Positions 25,401-39,800 of a stretch of 64,000 nucleotides of DNA are shown piece by piece (the first letter of the stretch is position 1; the number at the start of each line of letters is the position of its first letter). A program made the translations under genes and the position numbers. The notes beneath the pieces were generated by a model that was given only the letters and a program-made list of their open reading frames with translations, ran no database searches and was not told where the DNA came from. This DNA comes from Dermatophagoides farinae (Eukaryota; Arthropoda; Arachnida; Sarcoptiformes; Pyroglyphidae). The DNA is taken from positions 3,787,001 through 3,851,000 of the forward strand of contig NC_134679.1 in NCBI RefSeq assembly GCF_024713945.1, written 5' to 3'.

Positions 25401-27854
25401 GTCAAAAAGTTTTCGGATACCCACTATCATTTTTTTATGATTTAACCCTCAATAATTGATGATCGTAATATAATTAATACTGGCAGCCGTAAAATTTTCA
25501 ATTCCATTCACAATATTAAGTTTTGAATGACGTTTGAATTTTTTTTAAAAAACCATCATGAAGAACATTTTTTCCCTTCGTTACATCACAAATGAATGGG
25601 TAATCATCGTCAACAGCCACTGTCTGAGCTTTTCATCCTTTTTTCATCTTTCCTCCTCATTTTTATTTTACATTTAATATTTTCAAATTGTAATGATTTC
25701 GTTGAAAATTCAAAGATAACGGACAAACAAATACAAGAGTTGTCATGATGGCCATCATCATCATCATCATCATCATTGATGATAGTATCAAATCTAATTG
25801 GGCTAAATATTTCAAGTTTGTTGTGGTTGATTGATGTTGATGTTGATATGGACATGTCCGATCAAATCAGAAACAGATCATCTTGATGGTCTTTTATGTC
25901 TTTTGGTCGTTGTTGTTGTTGCTGTTCTACTTTACAATTTTTTTTTGATCGTTGATTTCTTTTTTTTGTTTTTGTTTTCTTACTTGGTTAGCCATATAAT
26001 CATTTATTGCTAATCCGAAAACGATAGCGATCAAACATGTCCAATATAAAAAAAAATTTAGCTTTTATTAAGAATGACTACCAGACGATCGTGATTAGAC
26101 GTGAATCGCCAATGAAGATTGATTAAATTCAAAAATTTTTGTATTATATTTTTTTCGCTCATTTGCTGATCATTAGGTCAAATTTATAAGAAGCCTATTA
26201 TCATCATCATCACCGAAATCATTATCGTTTTTTTTATTTATACAAAAAAGTTCAGGTTCAACAAATCTAGGTATTTGTTTATTTGCCAACCAAGAAGATT
26301 ATGCATCAGCCAAACTTACATATATAATCATTATGATGATGATCACCTGACCAATGTGAGATGTCATTCTGCTTTTTAATGTTGGATTGTAGAGACTATG
26401 TATGAACATTTGTTTGAACATGGATTATCATTTTTGTTTGTATTTTAATGACCTTATAGACCCCTAGTAAAAAAAAAGAGAAAACAAACGACATTTGTTC
26501 GTGATTTTTTCTTTATTTAATTTGATGATGATGGCGGTGATGTGAATTTTTCATCTTAAAAAAAGCGAAAGTAGCTAATATTAACCTCAGAATTCTGAAT
26601 TTTTTCTCTTTTTTTTTGGTTTAAATCACATTCTCACCTTGTTTTCAATAATAATGACTACCTTTTTTTTGTCCATTTGAAACATCTAATTATTTTCTAG
26701 TTAGAAATTTGAATTCAGTGAATCCGATTTGTATGAAATTCATCATTATTATATTTGAGAACGATAAAAAAAAATTGTCTGTTTTATGTCTATCACCTCG
26801 GTTTAAATCGAATGATGATAATAATTTGCAGACATTTTCTGTCATTTGGATTTTTAATGCATCTTTATTTTGTCAAAGAGGAGTATTTTGTATAAGCGAA
26901 TGACATAATCATTAGTGTTGAGAAATTTTTTTTTTTTTTTTTTTTGTTACCAAAAACTAATGATTTTTATTTTTTCGGGTTTTTTTTTCAAGAGAACAAA
27001 AATGTGAATGCTAAGTGTTTTGCGACAAAAGTGTTTTAATTCAATTTTAATTTGTTTTATTCTTGTGCATTTCATTCTTTCAAGAAATTTTTCGTTTTTT
27101 TTTTACTTTGAATAAATTCAATGAATTACTCTTTATTCTAAGTTGGTCGGACGGTCGACACTTTAAAAAAAATGAGATGCAATCCAAGCATCTCTATATT
27201 CATTGTCAATAGGTGCCTGCCGTTTGTTGTTGGATCGATATGGTATAGTATGCCCATATTTTTGGAACTCATTTTATTCCATCATTCATTCGCTTGGTTA
27301 GTTAAGTCTTTATACCAAATGAATGTTAGTTGGTTGGTTGTGGGTTGAAATTTGAAATGAATAAATGTTTTTTTTTGTTTGCCCCAGAAAAAATAAAGAT
27401 TAAATGTACCGTAGCTAGAATTTTGAAACAGCTTTTTTTTCTTTAAGCTTGGAAATCTTTGAGTCTTCTTCTTCTTCTTCTTCGAATGTAGTTCAATAGT
27501 TATATGTAGGGAACGGTTCAATAATTCCAATGATGTATAGATGTGCATATAGAAAGACATGAAACCAAGCCATTATGAATATACTGGCTTCATTGCTTCA
27601 ATTCAATCATCATCATCATCATTGTCTTAGATACCGATTCGGTTACTCTTTGGCTCATTTTTTTTCTACCGAATAAAAATCATTGAAAAACAAGGACGTT
27701 TTTTTATATATTTTATATTTATCAAACAAGAAGGGAAAAAAAACGGTTACTTAATTCAGAAAAATATATCATCCAGAAAAAAATATCTCCAAATCTGGAT
27801 CTAAATGAGAATAATCGACATACAACATATAAGCGTTTATAGCTGCGTGTTGTA

Positions 27855-27885
<31 letters not shown>

Positions 27886-30800
27886 TTCATTTCTTTGTAT
27901 TTGAACACCATCACTAATGGGTATTGATGGGTCTTCGCAATTTTGACATTTCGATCATAAATAACAATCAAAATCACATACACACACACAAACCAAAAAA
28001 AAAGTCACATCATCACCTTGATAGGCGCCCAAATTTTTTTCCTTAAAAAAAAGTTCCTCTCTTTTTTATCTCAAATATCGAATCATACTGATTTCTATAG
28101 TCATTATAATTGTTTTTGAAAAAAATTGAAAATAATGATGATAACTTTTTTTTTCATTTTCTCCTCCTTATTCTCCTTTTTTTTATCCAGATACCTTGAT
28201 GGCAACAATCTAACCGTATTACGTCAGAATGATTTTCAACGTCTACCTTATTTGAAAGTTCTGTAAGTATAATAATACTAATAATACTTTTTTCCATACG
28301 GATTATCCATATGGCTAGTGAAGCATTTGTTAAATTTTTTTTTTTTTTGATTTGATTTGCATGCTAATAACTAATTGCCTCGTATGTTTATGTGTCTGTG
28401 ATTTATGACAAGAGACGGCAATCAGAAGAAAACGTTTTCAATTTTTTTTTCCAAATTTCAGCATTTTTTCTTTGTTATTTCATTCGTAAAAGTATCAGTG
28501 ATGCTGCAATTTTTTTTTCTCGTTAACCCCAAATGATTTATGAGAACAAAAAAACAACAACAACAAAAACGAAATGAAATTAGCATCTTTTTAAATCGTT
28601 TGTAAATGTTTCAGATACCTGATCATTTGACAGTCTATAATGAAATGCACACACACACACGCACTACATTATTTCACTTGCAGTATAACCATATTGATTT
28701 GTACACAAAATTATCGATAAATTTAATCATTTTGTCCAAGGATGGTTTTCAGTGAAACAAAAAATCATCATAATAATCCTAATAGCATTTTAATTAAGTT
28801 TTTTTGTTGTTGTTTTCAAACGAATTAAAAAAGATGCACATATTTATCATTGAAAATCTATATCTTGTCGTAATGAATTTTAAAAAAAATTCAATTCTTA
28901 TTCATTACTTTTATAAATTTCATGACGCCTGATTTTGCTTGAATTGTTGTGATGCAATAAACAAGCAAAAGAAAAACTGTCAAACCACAAATTGATTTTT
29001 TTTTGCCGTATCTCTGATTTGTATAGCAAACATTTTCCAGCTATATTAATATTAATTGTAATCATTATCAGTTATCACACGTTGGCAGAACCAAAGAAAA
29101 AAAACGATGCAATTCAACGAATGAAATAATATTTTCTTCGGATCTCTGGAATAATTGCGATTAGTTTGCCGAGAAACAAAAATGTTTCTCTTCATTGATT
29201 CGTTAAATTTCCTGGATGTTGCTGCTACAAGGCAGGCAATAAATCATTTGTATGATTGGAGCTCGAGAAAAAAAAAGAAAAATCTATTAGCATCGAATCT
29301 TTGCTATAATTAATAATAGACGTGACCTACAGAATTGCTTCTTTGCTCCAATCTCTCTAGCACTACCAATCAATGCAAAAATTGATTCTTCTACATTTAG
29401 ATTCTTTTGATTTTTACACAGTCTTTATCTATCTTTCATTATAACAATGATAAAATGTACATTGCCCAAAATTCTATTCCTATGGCTTCAGAATCAGAAT
29501 AGAATCCAAAATCGATTCATCGTACTTATCATTATAGAGTGTATGGATGATGACTCAACTTTCCTCACTCCCTCAATTCAACTAGATCGGACCATTGAGC
29601 AAATTTCATCATCATCAGTCTATAGACATTTTGGTTATATGTCCCGGAAAATTGAATGTCAGAATAATCTGTGAGTCATTGGCCCTTTTTTCCATCACTC
29701 GTGTTCGCTCGATCCAATAGGTGAATCATACCCGAATTTATATTTCATAGTTGCTTGCACGTGTTTGTTCCATGCGTATGTTGGAACTCTGTTACCCTCT
29801 ATGGAGTATTGCTATGTTCACATATTACCACGTGTTTACGCATAGGGGATCAAAAATAATAATTGTATAGATGCCAAGAATCGATTACAACTCCTAGCTA
29901 TTAAATGACTCACATAGGACTAAATATCATCAATATATCATGATGATCATGATTCAACCTTTTTAATACTTCAAATGAATTATTTTTTTTTTTTTTGCTT
30001 CACAGGCAAATCATGGACAACCAGGTACAGACATTGGAACCGGGCGTTTTTGATGATCTCAAAAGTTTGGAAAGACTGTAAGTGACTAATTGTTTCTTAT
30101 ATTAATTATTATATATTGTAATATAATATTGTAAAACAATTGATTACTATGATATTGCAAATGACTATCGTGCACTATGGTTATCATCATATGACTTTTG
30201 AGATTAAATAACGTAATCTATACGTATAAAACACAAAATCTTGTCACATGACTGTAATTATTGCACTTTGATTATGCAATTTTTCACATTTTTCGATTGA
30301 TATACGCATGTCCGAGAAATTATCAATCAAAAATTAATCAGAAAAGAGAGAGAGAAAGGAGAAAATTTTTCTACTCATTGTAATTTTTAAAGCAATATAA
30401 ACAAGTTGATTGATGATAGATGATAGAATTGTGCATTTTAAAGTTATAACAAATCAACACATTGACAAAAACAAAGTGGACATCAAGAATAATGGCTGAA
30501 CAACGAACACAACAAGAAGAAATTGATCGTCAAGTAGCTGCCGCTTTAGCCCATGAAGAACAAATGGGCCGCCATGGGTATGATGGTCATCAACATCATC
30601 ATCATCATCATGGACATCATTGGCGTCATCTAGATCATTTGTATCATGGACAACAAGGTCATCACCATGGTCATCACCATTTAGGTCACTTTGGCCATCA
30701 TCATGGCCATCATGGACATCACCATGGTCATCACCATGGTCATCACCATGGCCATCACCATTTTGGTCACTTTGGCCATCATCATGGCCACCATGGACAT

Positions 30801-33800
30801 CGTCGTCATCATGGCTGTCATCGTGATAATAATTTGCATCATCAATTCGATTTGTTTTCCCCATTTAATTAGTAAAATTAACTGGCAATTTTAATGATGA
30901 GTTTTTAATAAAGGTGTAATAATTTTTTGTTAACATATTGTTGTATTTGAAAACAAGTCATGAAAATAAGGGAAATTTTTTCCCAAGTTTCAATACCTTT
31001 CACAAAAAGTGACAACTTTACATTTGAAAACAATATTCACAAATGCAAGTAGATAGCTCAACAATCAGGCAAGCGATTTTTTGAAAAATGTGATGATTTG
31101 ATTTAATCTTCATTTTCATGGGTTCGAATAATCAATTTCTTTTTATCATCAGGAGACCATATCAATAATGTTTTAGAATAAATCATCAGGTTATGAGTCA
31201 TTTCTATTGGCTTTACCTTGTTATTTTTTTCTGCTAAAATATAATAATAATATAATATATTTGAATAAAAACGTTTGTGAATAAATTCGGTTGCCATTAT
31301 TATCATAGCAAATCTAAAATGCAGTGATAATTCATTTCGGATGAACTGTATACATAAAATGGGTTCATGTGAAACTTGGCATCAACACAAATAAACTCGT
31401 ATGATTATTGGGTTTGGGCGTTAAATGACAAGACAAGATTCAGTAGTTGATATTGATAGTGATGATAATCAATCTATTTGAACATTGTTAAAAACTTATG
31501 TACATGATTTTTATTTTGCCATTAGCTTGCTAAATCTCACTTAATTTCGACATATTTTTTTATTTATTAAAGAAAAATTTCTATTCTGAAATGTCTTCGT
31601 TTCAAGATCAAATGACCACTAGTTATTTGTGGAATATGTCAATGAATGCATTGGCTAAATGGCCCGAAGTTATTTCGATCATGGAACAGGTGTCCGAAAT
31701 TTTTCAGCCAATAAATCCAGATACGAATGGTGATGTGATAACTAATTGTTCGATAAATGAATCCGAGATGGCTGCTGTATGTATGGATGATGATGTATCG
31801 AAAACCGATAGACAATCCTTATCGAAATTATCTTCACTAAAAACGGCAATCGTTCGTAAAACGGTTAATAATGGAACGGCTATGTTACGACGGATTATTG
31901 GTGATGAAATTCAGCTACCCGCATTTGCCGATTCCTTGATCGAAGCAATGCCTACCTTGTTATCGTTATGTACAGTAGCCTATCAATTGGCTCGATCCAC
32001 ATCTGATGCTAACAACAGTGAAAAACAAAGTGAAGATGTTAAAACAGAGGAAATCGCAAATGAAGAAACTATTGCTAATTCTATAGCACCTCTCGAATCA
32101 TTGGTCTATTCCATTGAAACATTGAAACAGCAACAAGAAAGCGATGATGTTGAGAGATCGGAAAAATCTTCGTCATCAACCGAACAGAATCAAAGCTTTC
32201 GACAAACATTGATCACATCGTTACCGACATTGACATCATTGGTACAAATTGTCAAAAGTTATAATGTAAAAAAACAGGTCAATACCCAGTTACATTCACA
32301 GCAATCATCAAATTTAGAATCCGAAACAAAATCAAAAACTCTGCTAGTTGATCAAAAAACGAATGAATCGATGGCCAATTCCACCACCACTACTACAGTA
32401 ACATTATCATCACCAAAATTGAAACAAGAATTAGCACTTGAACTTCCGGGTTTTGCCGAAACATTCATTGCTGCATTACCAACGTTGATAGCATTGATCA
32501 CCCTTATACACAAAAATGCTTTTGGTGAATTAATGCAAAAAGTACCATTCGTTGGTGATAGATTTCGACAATTCAATGAACCAAACAATGAACCATCATC
32601 AGTCGAGTGATAATTGATTGAAACTGATTTTATGACTATCCAATTTTTATTAGGAAAAAAAGTTCAATAAAAAAAATTACAATTCTTGAAAACTTCGACA
32701 ACTCTCTCTCTCTCTCATTTCTCTTATTCTGTTGTTTGGTTATATTACATATGTTTATGGCATTCAAACATTGCCGTTCAAACAGTGACAATGAAATTAA
32801 TATTACAGAGATATTGTTCCATGCATGAGTTGAATGATTTCTTGTTTTTTTTATATATATTTTTTTTCTATAAAAAAAACAGGTGGCTAAGTCGTAATCA
32901 TCTTCGCTATATACCGGATAATGTATTCATCAAAAATTTTGGCCTACACCTAATGTAAGTACATTGACCGTACTAGTTGTGTTGTAAAAAACAAAACAAA
33001 ATATATATTCACTAGAATAGATAGACAGAATATTCAAGTTTTACGAGAGAACAAAAAAAAAATTCACTCAAGTGAAGCACTTATTTTTTTGAAATCAAAA
33101 GAAAAAAAAAGATGACAAATCGATTATTGTTTGGCAAAAATTTTTGATTCAGTCATTGTTCATTTTTTTTGACATCTGATTGAGTGTTGAAATTGAATTG
33201 TTATTATTTGAAATGGAATTAAAATTCTAAACAACCATCATCATATGATGATAACAAACCAGTTGACAAAATTGTAATAGTGTGTGTGTAGGAAATGAAA
33301 TGAAACAATAACATCTTGAACCAATTTCACGATGGTATCCATCCAATGTGATTTTTCCAACTAGAATACATCGAGAATAAAATTTCATTTTTTTGTTTTG
33401 TTTCATTTTGACAATCTAGACAGACAGTTTTTCTGATTTTTTAAACTGAGATTCCTGCTTTTCGAAAATAGAAGAAAGATGGGTCCAGTGTCAATTTGAT
33501 TCTGGACTGTCGATTTAGTTTTTTTTCATACTTTTTTTTATTATGAAAAACTCGATTTTACAGCATAAAAGAGACAATGACCGAAAGTGGACAAAATCAA
33601 ATGGGTTCAATAAATTAATTTGGATTGTAATAAATTTTGATTTTTTTTTCTTTCTTTCTCCAAAAATAGCGATCTTAGTCATAACAGGCTCATGGGCTTG
33701 ACATCCAATGTCTTTTATGGTCTTAAATCGTTGAAAAGCTTGTAAGTTGTTTTCGAATAGACATTTTGATTTCGATTGATTGATTCAATTACGTCATTAA

Positions 33801-36800
33801 ATATATTTGGACAGACATTTGGACAATAATCGATTGTCCTGTATCGAAGATGGAACCTTTAGTAAAGTGAAAGAATTAGAATTCCTGTAAGTAATGATAA
33901 ACGAATCCCCATTCACCATTATTATTTGTTATATACATTGTAATCATTTGTAGAACATTGAACAAAAATAATCTTACAACATTGGCCTATTCGGTGTTTG
34001 ATGGATTGGCTACGAAACTAAAAACTTTGTAAGTATATTTTTTCTTATTCACCTTTTTCTTTCTTTATATAATGATTCATTTTGGATCTAATTGTTATAG
34101 ACATATTGCCGACAATCCATTCCGTTGTGATTGTTCAATGGCCTGGCTAGTTCAATGGTTTCGAAAATTGTTTATCATGCAACATAAACAATCATCACAG
34201 CAACGATTCGATATTGATAGTGCCAAATGTGTGGCTCCATTTCATTTGTTTGGAATGAAAATCTCGTCATTATCGGCAAAAGATTTTCATTGTAAGAATA
34301 TTTTTTTTTATATATACGAAAGGTTTTGTAAAGCATTGTTTTCACATTTACATTTACTCAATCAATAGGCGATCAACCATATTATGACGAATTCCTTCAG
34401 AATGATGATGCTGGCATGGCTATAATGAGATCTTGTCGAATAGAGCCACAATGTCCATATCAATGTTCCTGTCAGGATGGCGTCATCGATTGCCGCAATC
34501 GAAATTTAACCCGTATACCGAATTTTATACCAGACAATGCCATCGAAATGTGAGTGACCATTTATCTATATTGAAATTTAATTTAATGAATATTTACAAT
34601 AAAAAAAATACATTTCGATAATAATCATTTCAAATGATTATGATGCAAATACAAATGCAGTCGATTGGAACAGAATTCGATTACTGAAGTGCCTTCGCGT
34701 GCATTCTCATCGTATCGTCAGTTGGGCCGAATGTAAGTTGCACCAACCATAAAAAAAGAATGAAAGTTTCCATTTTTTTTTCATTTGCTAATTTTAATAC
34801 CCAGATTCTCCATCCTTCAATCAGTTGTCCTTTCTTGTTCTGTCTATTATGATTTTATTTTTTTTCATCCTTGCCACTCTGGCATGATTCACTCAATCGC
34901 TTTCAAAGTTCTAAACAAAAATAATGAATGAAAAAAACAAATGAAGTCTAGATAATAGGCTATTGTTCGCGTTGTGTTCGATATGGCAAAAAAAACTTCT
35001 TTTGATTTTGCAAATTTTTATCGTTGTAGCCTGCTTTGAAAAAAAAAGTTAAATTAATTTTTCTAAAAACGTAGAATCAACTGCTCGATATGATCGAGAA
35101 TAAGTGAAAGAGTTGGTGAGCAGTTCTTTGACAATCTGGTTAGCGAATTTTCTCACTTTTCTGCTATTTTTTTTATAATAATTAAACCCCTCATTTAAAT
35201 GATGTCTTGTGTAATTATTATAAATGACAATTTATTCCTTGATTCTTTAAATAAAAACTAATGTCTGAGTTGTTGTAATTATTTTCAATATTGACAGCGA
35301 TTTAAGCAAGAATAACATTTCAAGAATTGCCGAAGATGCTTTCCATGGACTGAAATCATTGAATGCACTGTAGGTATTCTTTTTGTTTGTCATTGCCATT
35401 TATTTTATTCTCATTTCATTTGTAGATTTTTATTTGGAAATGAAATCACTGATCTACCGGAAGCCCTATTTAAAGGTCTAGCCAACATACAGCTACTGTA
35501 AGTGTCATTCAGCAACTTTTCTTTTTTCATTCCTATTATAGCGGATTAATTCCGGAATTTTCATTTTAACACAAAAAACCCTCTTTCTCTTTGTTTTGCT
35601 TTTCTGTTATTTCAAATAAATGATATGATCATTGCCGATGTCAAAACCAATTCCTGAATACTTGAACAAACGAATGAACGAACAAATAAATAAATAAATG
35701 CAATTCTTCAAACAAACGACCATACGGTTCTGATTCTATTCGTGGTTGAATGAACCGACGGCTATTTTTGATTTGATTCGATGATGAATGCTTTTGGATG
35801 GGCTTTGAACGGACCTTTGGATGATAATCGTTTTAAATGTAAATAAAACAAAATCGAAAAATTGAACGAAACGGAACAAAAATATGTCGATGTTCACGCC
35901 AATTTGATTTTCAACCAGTTTGCTCAACAAGAACAGGATCAAATGTTTACGTCGTGGAATTTTTGCTGACCTCAAACATTTGAATCTTTTGTAAGTTTTT
36001 TTTTGTCTTCTTTCAACACACATTTCTTTATTTTTCATACTCAATAACATTGCTTCAGGTACTTTAATCCAATGAAAATATTTGTAAATTGAATTTTTTT
36101 ACAAAATGTAAAATCATACTACACATCTAAGTTTACTTAAGGATTCTTATTTCTTTAAGATGATTTTTTGAAAAGAACTTTGATCAAGCTTTGATCAAAA
36201 TTTTTTTTCCATACATTAGACATGATTGTCAAAACATTGAAAATCCGATTACTATAGCTAATTTCGATTGGTACATTTGTTGATGAAAATTCTTCAGATT
36301 TTTGTTTGCTTCAAACATGCATATTTAGTTGCAGTATTTCATTTACTGTAAATCTGTCAAACACAAATCTACCGATGCTGATGGTGATTCACACGAATTG
36401 ATTCTTTGATTTGTATACCACATAAACATTGAAATATCTTCAATAGATTTGTTTACTGTTATTTTTTTTGAAAAATCCTAGAATCGTACAAAACTATGAG
36501 GGTCGTAAATTATTTTTCCACATAATGCAATTCAACACAGCAATGAAGTTGGACGAAAATAAACTTTTTTAAGGTATCTGCTTCTATAAAATATCTGAGA
36601 ATAAAACCGTTATACTCACATGATTTTAGTATTTGATTGCTCAAGCTCATAAGTTATATGGATTCTTATTCGGCCTGCTAACCAAATATCCGTTGAGGCT
36701 ATTATTCGCTATAAATATGATAGTGATGTGTAAGGTGGTGAGATTTGAGAGAAAAAAAAACCCACAAAACAAATGGCATATGATTCTTTTTCTAGTTTAT

Positions 36801-39800
36801 TTTTGTTTTGTTTATTCGACCGGAAGAATGAAATAAAATTACGAAATCTTTTGGAAACAAATGTACAGTTATTGCAATGAAAACTATGCATGGTGAATAA
36901 ATTAATTTCACACCACACAAATACGGAGGATTGGTTCGCGAACACATTATACTGATATGCATTCACAACATAATTTACAATACAATTCATACAAATTGCT
37001 TGCTTGCTTGTTTGTTTGTTGGTGACCACATTATTATTGATGCGGCTTCATCTTTAGATAAATAACCTGTTTCTCTTGTTACTATCCATATGTATGGCTC
37101 ATTTTTTTTATAGTATTCTCTTACTCACACAGAAACAATATATAATGAAGATTCTGGAATTCAGGATTCTTGTTTGATCGAGTGATAATGTATGAATAAT
37201 AATAAAAATAGAAAAAAACGATTATATTTTCTAGCTTCAATAATGATAGCACATTACAGTACACAGGTATACCATTTGCATCCGGTATATATGGCCAAAT
37301 AAAGCATAAAAAGTACATTCGGGCATGGAATTGCATGCAAATTATAGATGTATCTCCCTGCAAAAGAGCTTTAACCGACTGATCATTCATGTTTATTTTT
37401 TTGTTTCTGTACGCCATGGCGTACTTTACCGTGTTTTTCATACTTGAATATATTTGCCTATCTATACATAAACTTTATTCCAAAATTGTCTGGACACACT
37501 GAACACCACTATCAGAAATTGAAAATAGCCCAAACAGACCAAAGACTAATAGTTAATGGTGTTTAGCAAATGTTTATCGTTATGGATTGTCATGATCAAT
37601 GGCCCCAATCGATTGTTTGAACCAAATTGATTAATCCTATACTCTCTGACCAATAGAAATAAAATTATGAGGAAAATTTCTTTTCAAATATAATGAGACT
37701 GGCCATAACTATTTCACATACAATTCAATCGCTTATCGAATGATTTATGAGTTTACCTTCTTTTCATTTTCATATTTCAATACTTTTGAACAAACCAGTA
37801 TGTTATATATCGAATTTGATCAAATAATAACCAATTCTTGGTTGTTGAAAAAAAATATTTTACTCTTATTGTTAGTTATTCAATTAATTAATAATCAGCC
37901 TTTTGAGTTTTTTCTGTATTTTTAATCCATAAGCTTTATTGTTTTATCATATATCTTGTAAGTTCGAATAGTCCATTAAGATGATGAATATCGTACATAT
38001 GTTACATTTATCTGGTTTATTATCAATTTTTCATCATATTGAATACAAACTTTTTTCTTGTTATCTGAATGGCTGAATAAAATGATAATCCAGCATACAT
38101 TACATAACAGCTATCCGAATGTGTATGAGATAGAAAAAGAAAGTTAGTTGATTAGTTGAATTGCAAATGTTTGTGTCAATTAATCCTAGCGATTGTATTT
38201 CATTGTTTTTTTTTTTTTTTTTTGATGTATGTTTTCTGTTTTCCGGTATCATGCAGATCATTGTACGATAACAATATTCAATCATTGGCCGAAGGAATTT
38301 TCGATCCATTAATTAATATACAAACATTGTAAGTATTATGATTGATCACTAAGACCATTAAGAGATGATAACCACTCCATTCATTATGATTGATAGACAT
38401 TTAGGAAGAAATCCTTTCATATGCGATTGTAATCTTCGATGGCTATCCAATTATCTACGCGAACGCCCCAACCTGGAAACATCGGATGCACGTTGTGAAG
38501 AACCTAAACGTAATAGCCGAAAACGATTAACACAATTGAATCCAGAAAGATTTCGTTGCAAAGGAACTGAAGAATTGCGAACAAAATATTCAGCACAATG
38601 TATGGATAATAAATGTCCGAAAAATTGTGTTTGCGAAGGTACAATTGTCGATTGTTCACGACTGGATCTACATCATCTACCGGAAGATGTACCCACATTT
38701 GCTACCGAATTGTAAGTCCTCAGAGAATTTGAATAATTTGAAATAATAAATTGAAATAATTTATTTTTTCTATAAAAATCTTAGACGTCTTACTGATAAC
38801 CGCATTCGTCGTTTGACCAATAGTAATTACTTTAAACGATTACCCAATCTTTTAAAACTGTAAGTCTATTTGAATTTCCGACCGGACAACGACTCACTAG
38901 AATCGAATTCATTACATATTCCTCCCCTTCGTAGTGATCTTCGAAACAACAAATTAAATGAGATTCAAGATGGTTCATTACATGGTGCCGATATGTTACA
39001 AGATTTGCTATTGAGCAATAATCAATTACGACAAATCAGCCCAAAAATGTTTGCTAATCTCCGTAATCTGACTACATTGTAAGTACGAAAATTCTTTGTT
39101 GGTTTCTTTCACATTTTCTACTCTTACAACAGAGTCCTACATGACAACCAAATTACCTGCATCACTAACGATACGTTTGCCGATCTTGAAAATCTACGTT
39201 ATCTGTAAGTGAATGTTTTCACTCTTCAATATCGATTACCAATTATATCGATTCTTTTTTGTTCGTTCATTTAACATCGGATGTCTATCTGTCCGTATGT
39301 ATAACAGCTCATTGAATGATAACAAAATACGTTGTATTACATCTGGTGCATTCGACAAACTACGATCATTATTACAAGTAAATTTACAGAATAATCCATT
39401 TAATTGTAATTGTCATTTACGTTGGATGTCGTCTTGGATACGAAAGAAAAGCAATAATAATAAAATTCTGATTGGTAAATTTATTTCAAATGTTTTTAGT
39501 AATTTGATTTTTATTCATTGTAATAATCATAGGCAATATCCGATGTTATTCGCCAGCAAACGTTGCTAATGTACCGATAGAAGATGTTGAACCAGGAGAT
39601 TTTCGATGTGATGAGGACGAAGAAGAAGCTGAATGTGGGCCTGACGGTCTATGCCCTTCACGTTGCACATGTTCAGGAACAGTTGTTCGATGTTCACGAC
39701 AAAAATTGAAACGTGTGCCGAAATATATACCAACCACAACAACCGAACTTTATCTTGATATGAACGAGATTTCTCTAATTCCAACGGATCTAAATCGTTT

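Larger units (their letters stand above)
30078..32882 (+). other. slit intron 3 (host of two nested genes)
   Basis: This 2805-nt intron separates the second and third 72-nt LRR exons. It contains two single-exon open frames on the slit strand, each followed by an AATAAA signal. The sequence between and around them (30873-31590 and 32672-32882) is AT-rich and shows no further gene. Confidence 0.75.

Noticed and set aside
30454-30864. A 136-codon Asp/His-rich frame on the minus strand over the His-rich gene
   Set aside because: Repeats of CAT/CAC units stay open in several frames by composition. The sense frame has a plausible head, stop and poly(A) signal; the antisense one does not.
36633-37029. 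Opposed short frames in a slit intron
   Set aside because: They overlap on opposite strands, lack domains and sit in AT-rich intron sequence. I see no support for a third nested gene.
22734-38256. A miR-218-like microRNA in slit introns, as in vertebrate SLIT2 and SLIT3
   Set aside because: I looked for the mature sequence by eye in the slit introns and did not find it. Vertebrate hosting does not appear to extend here.
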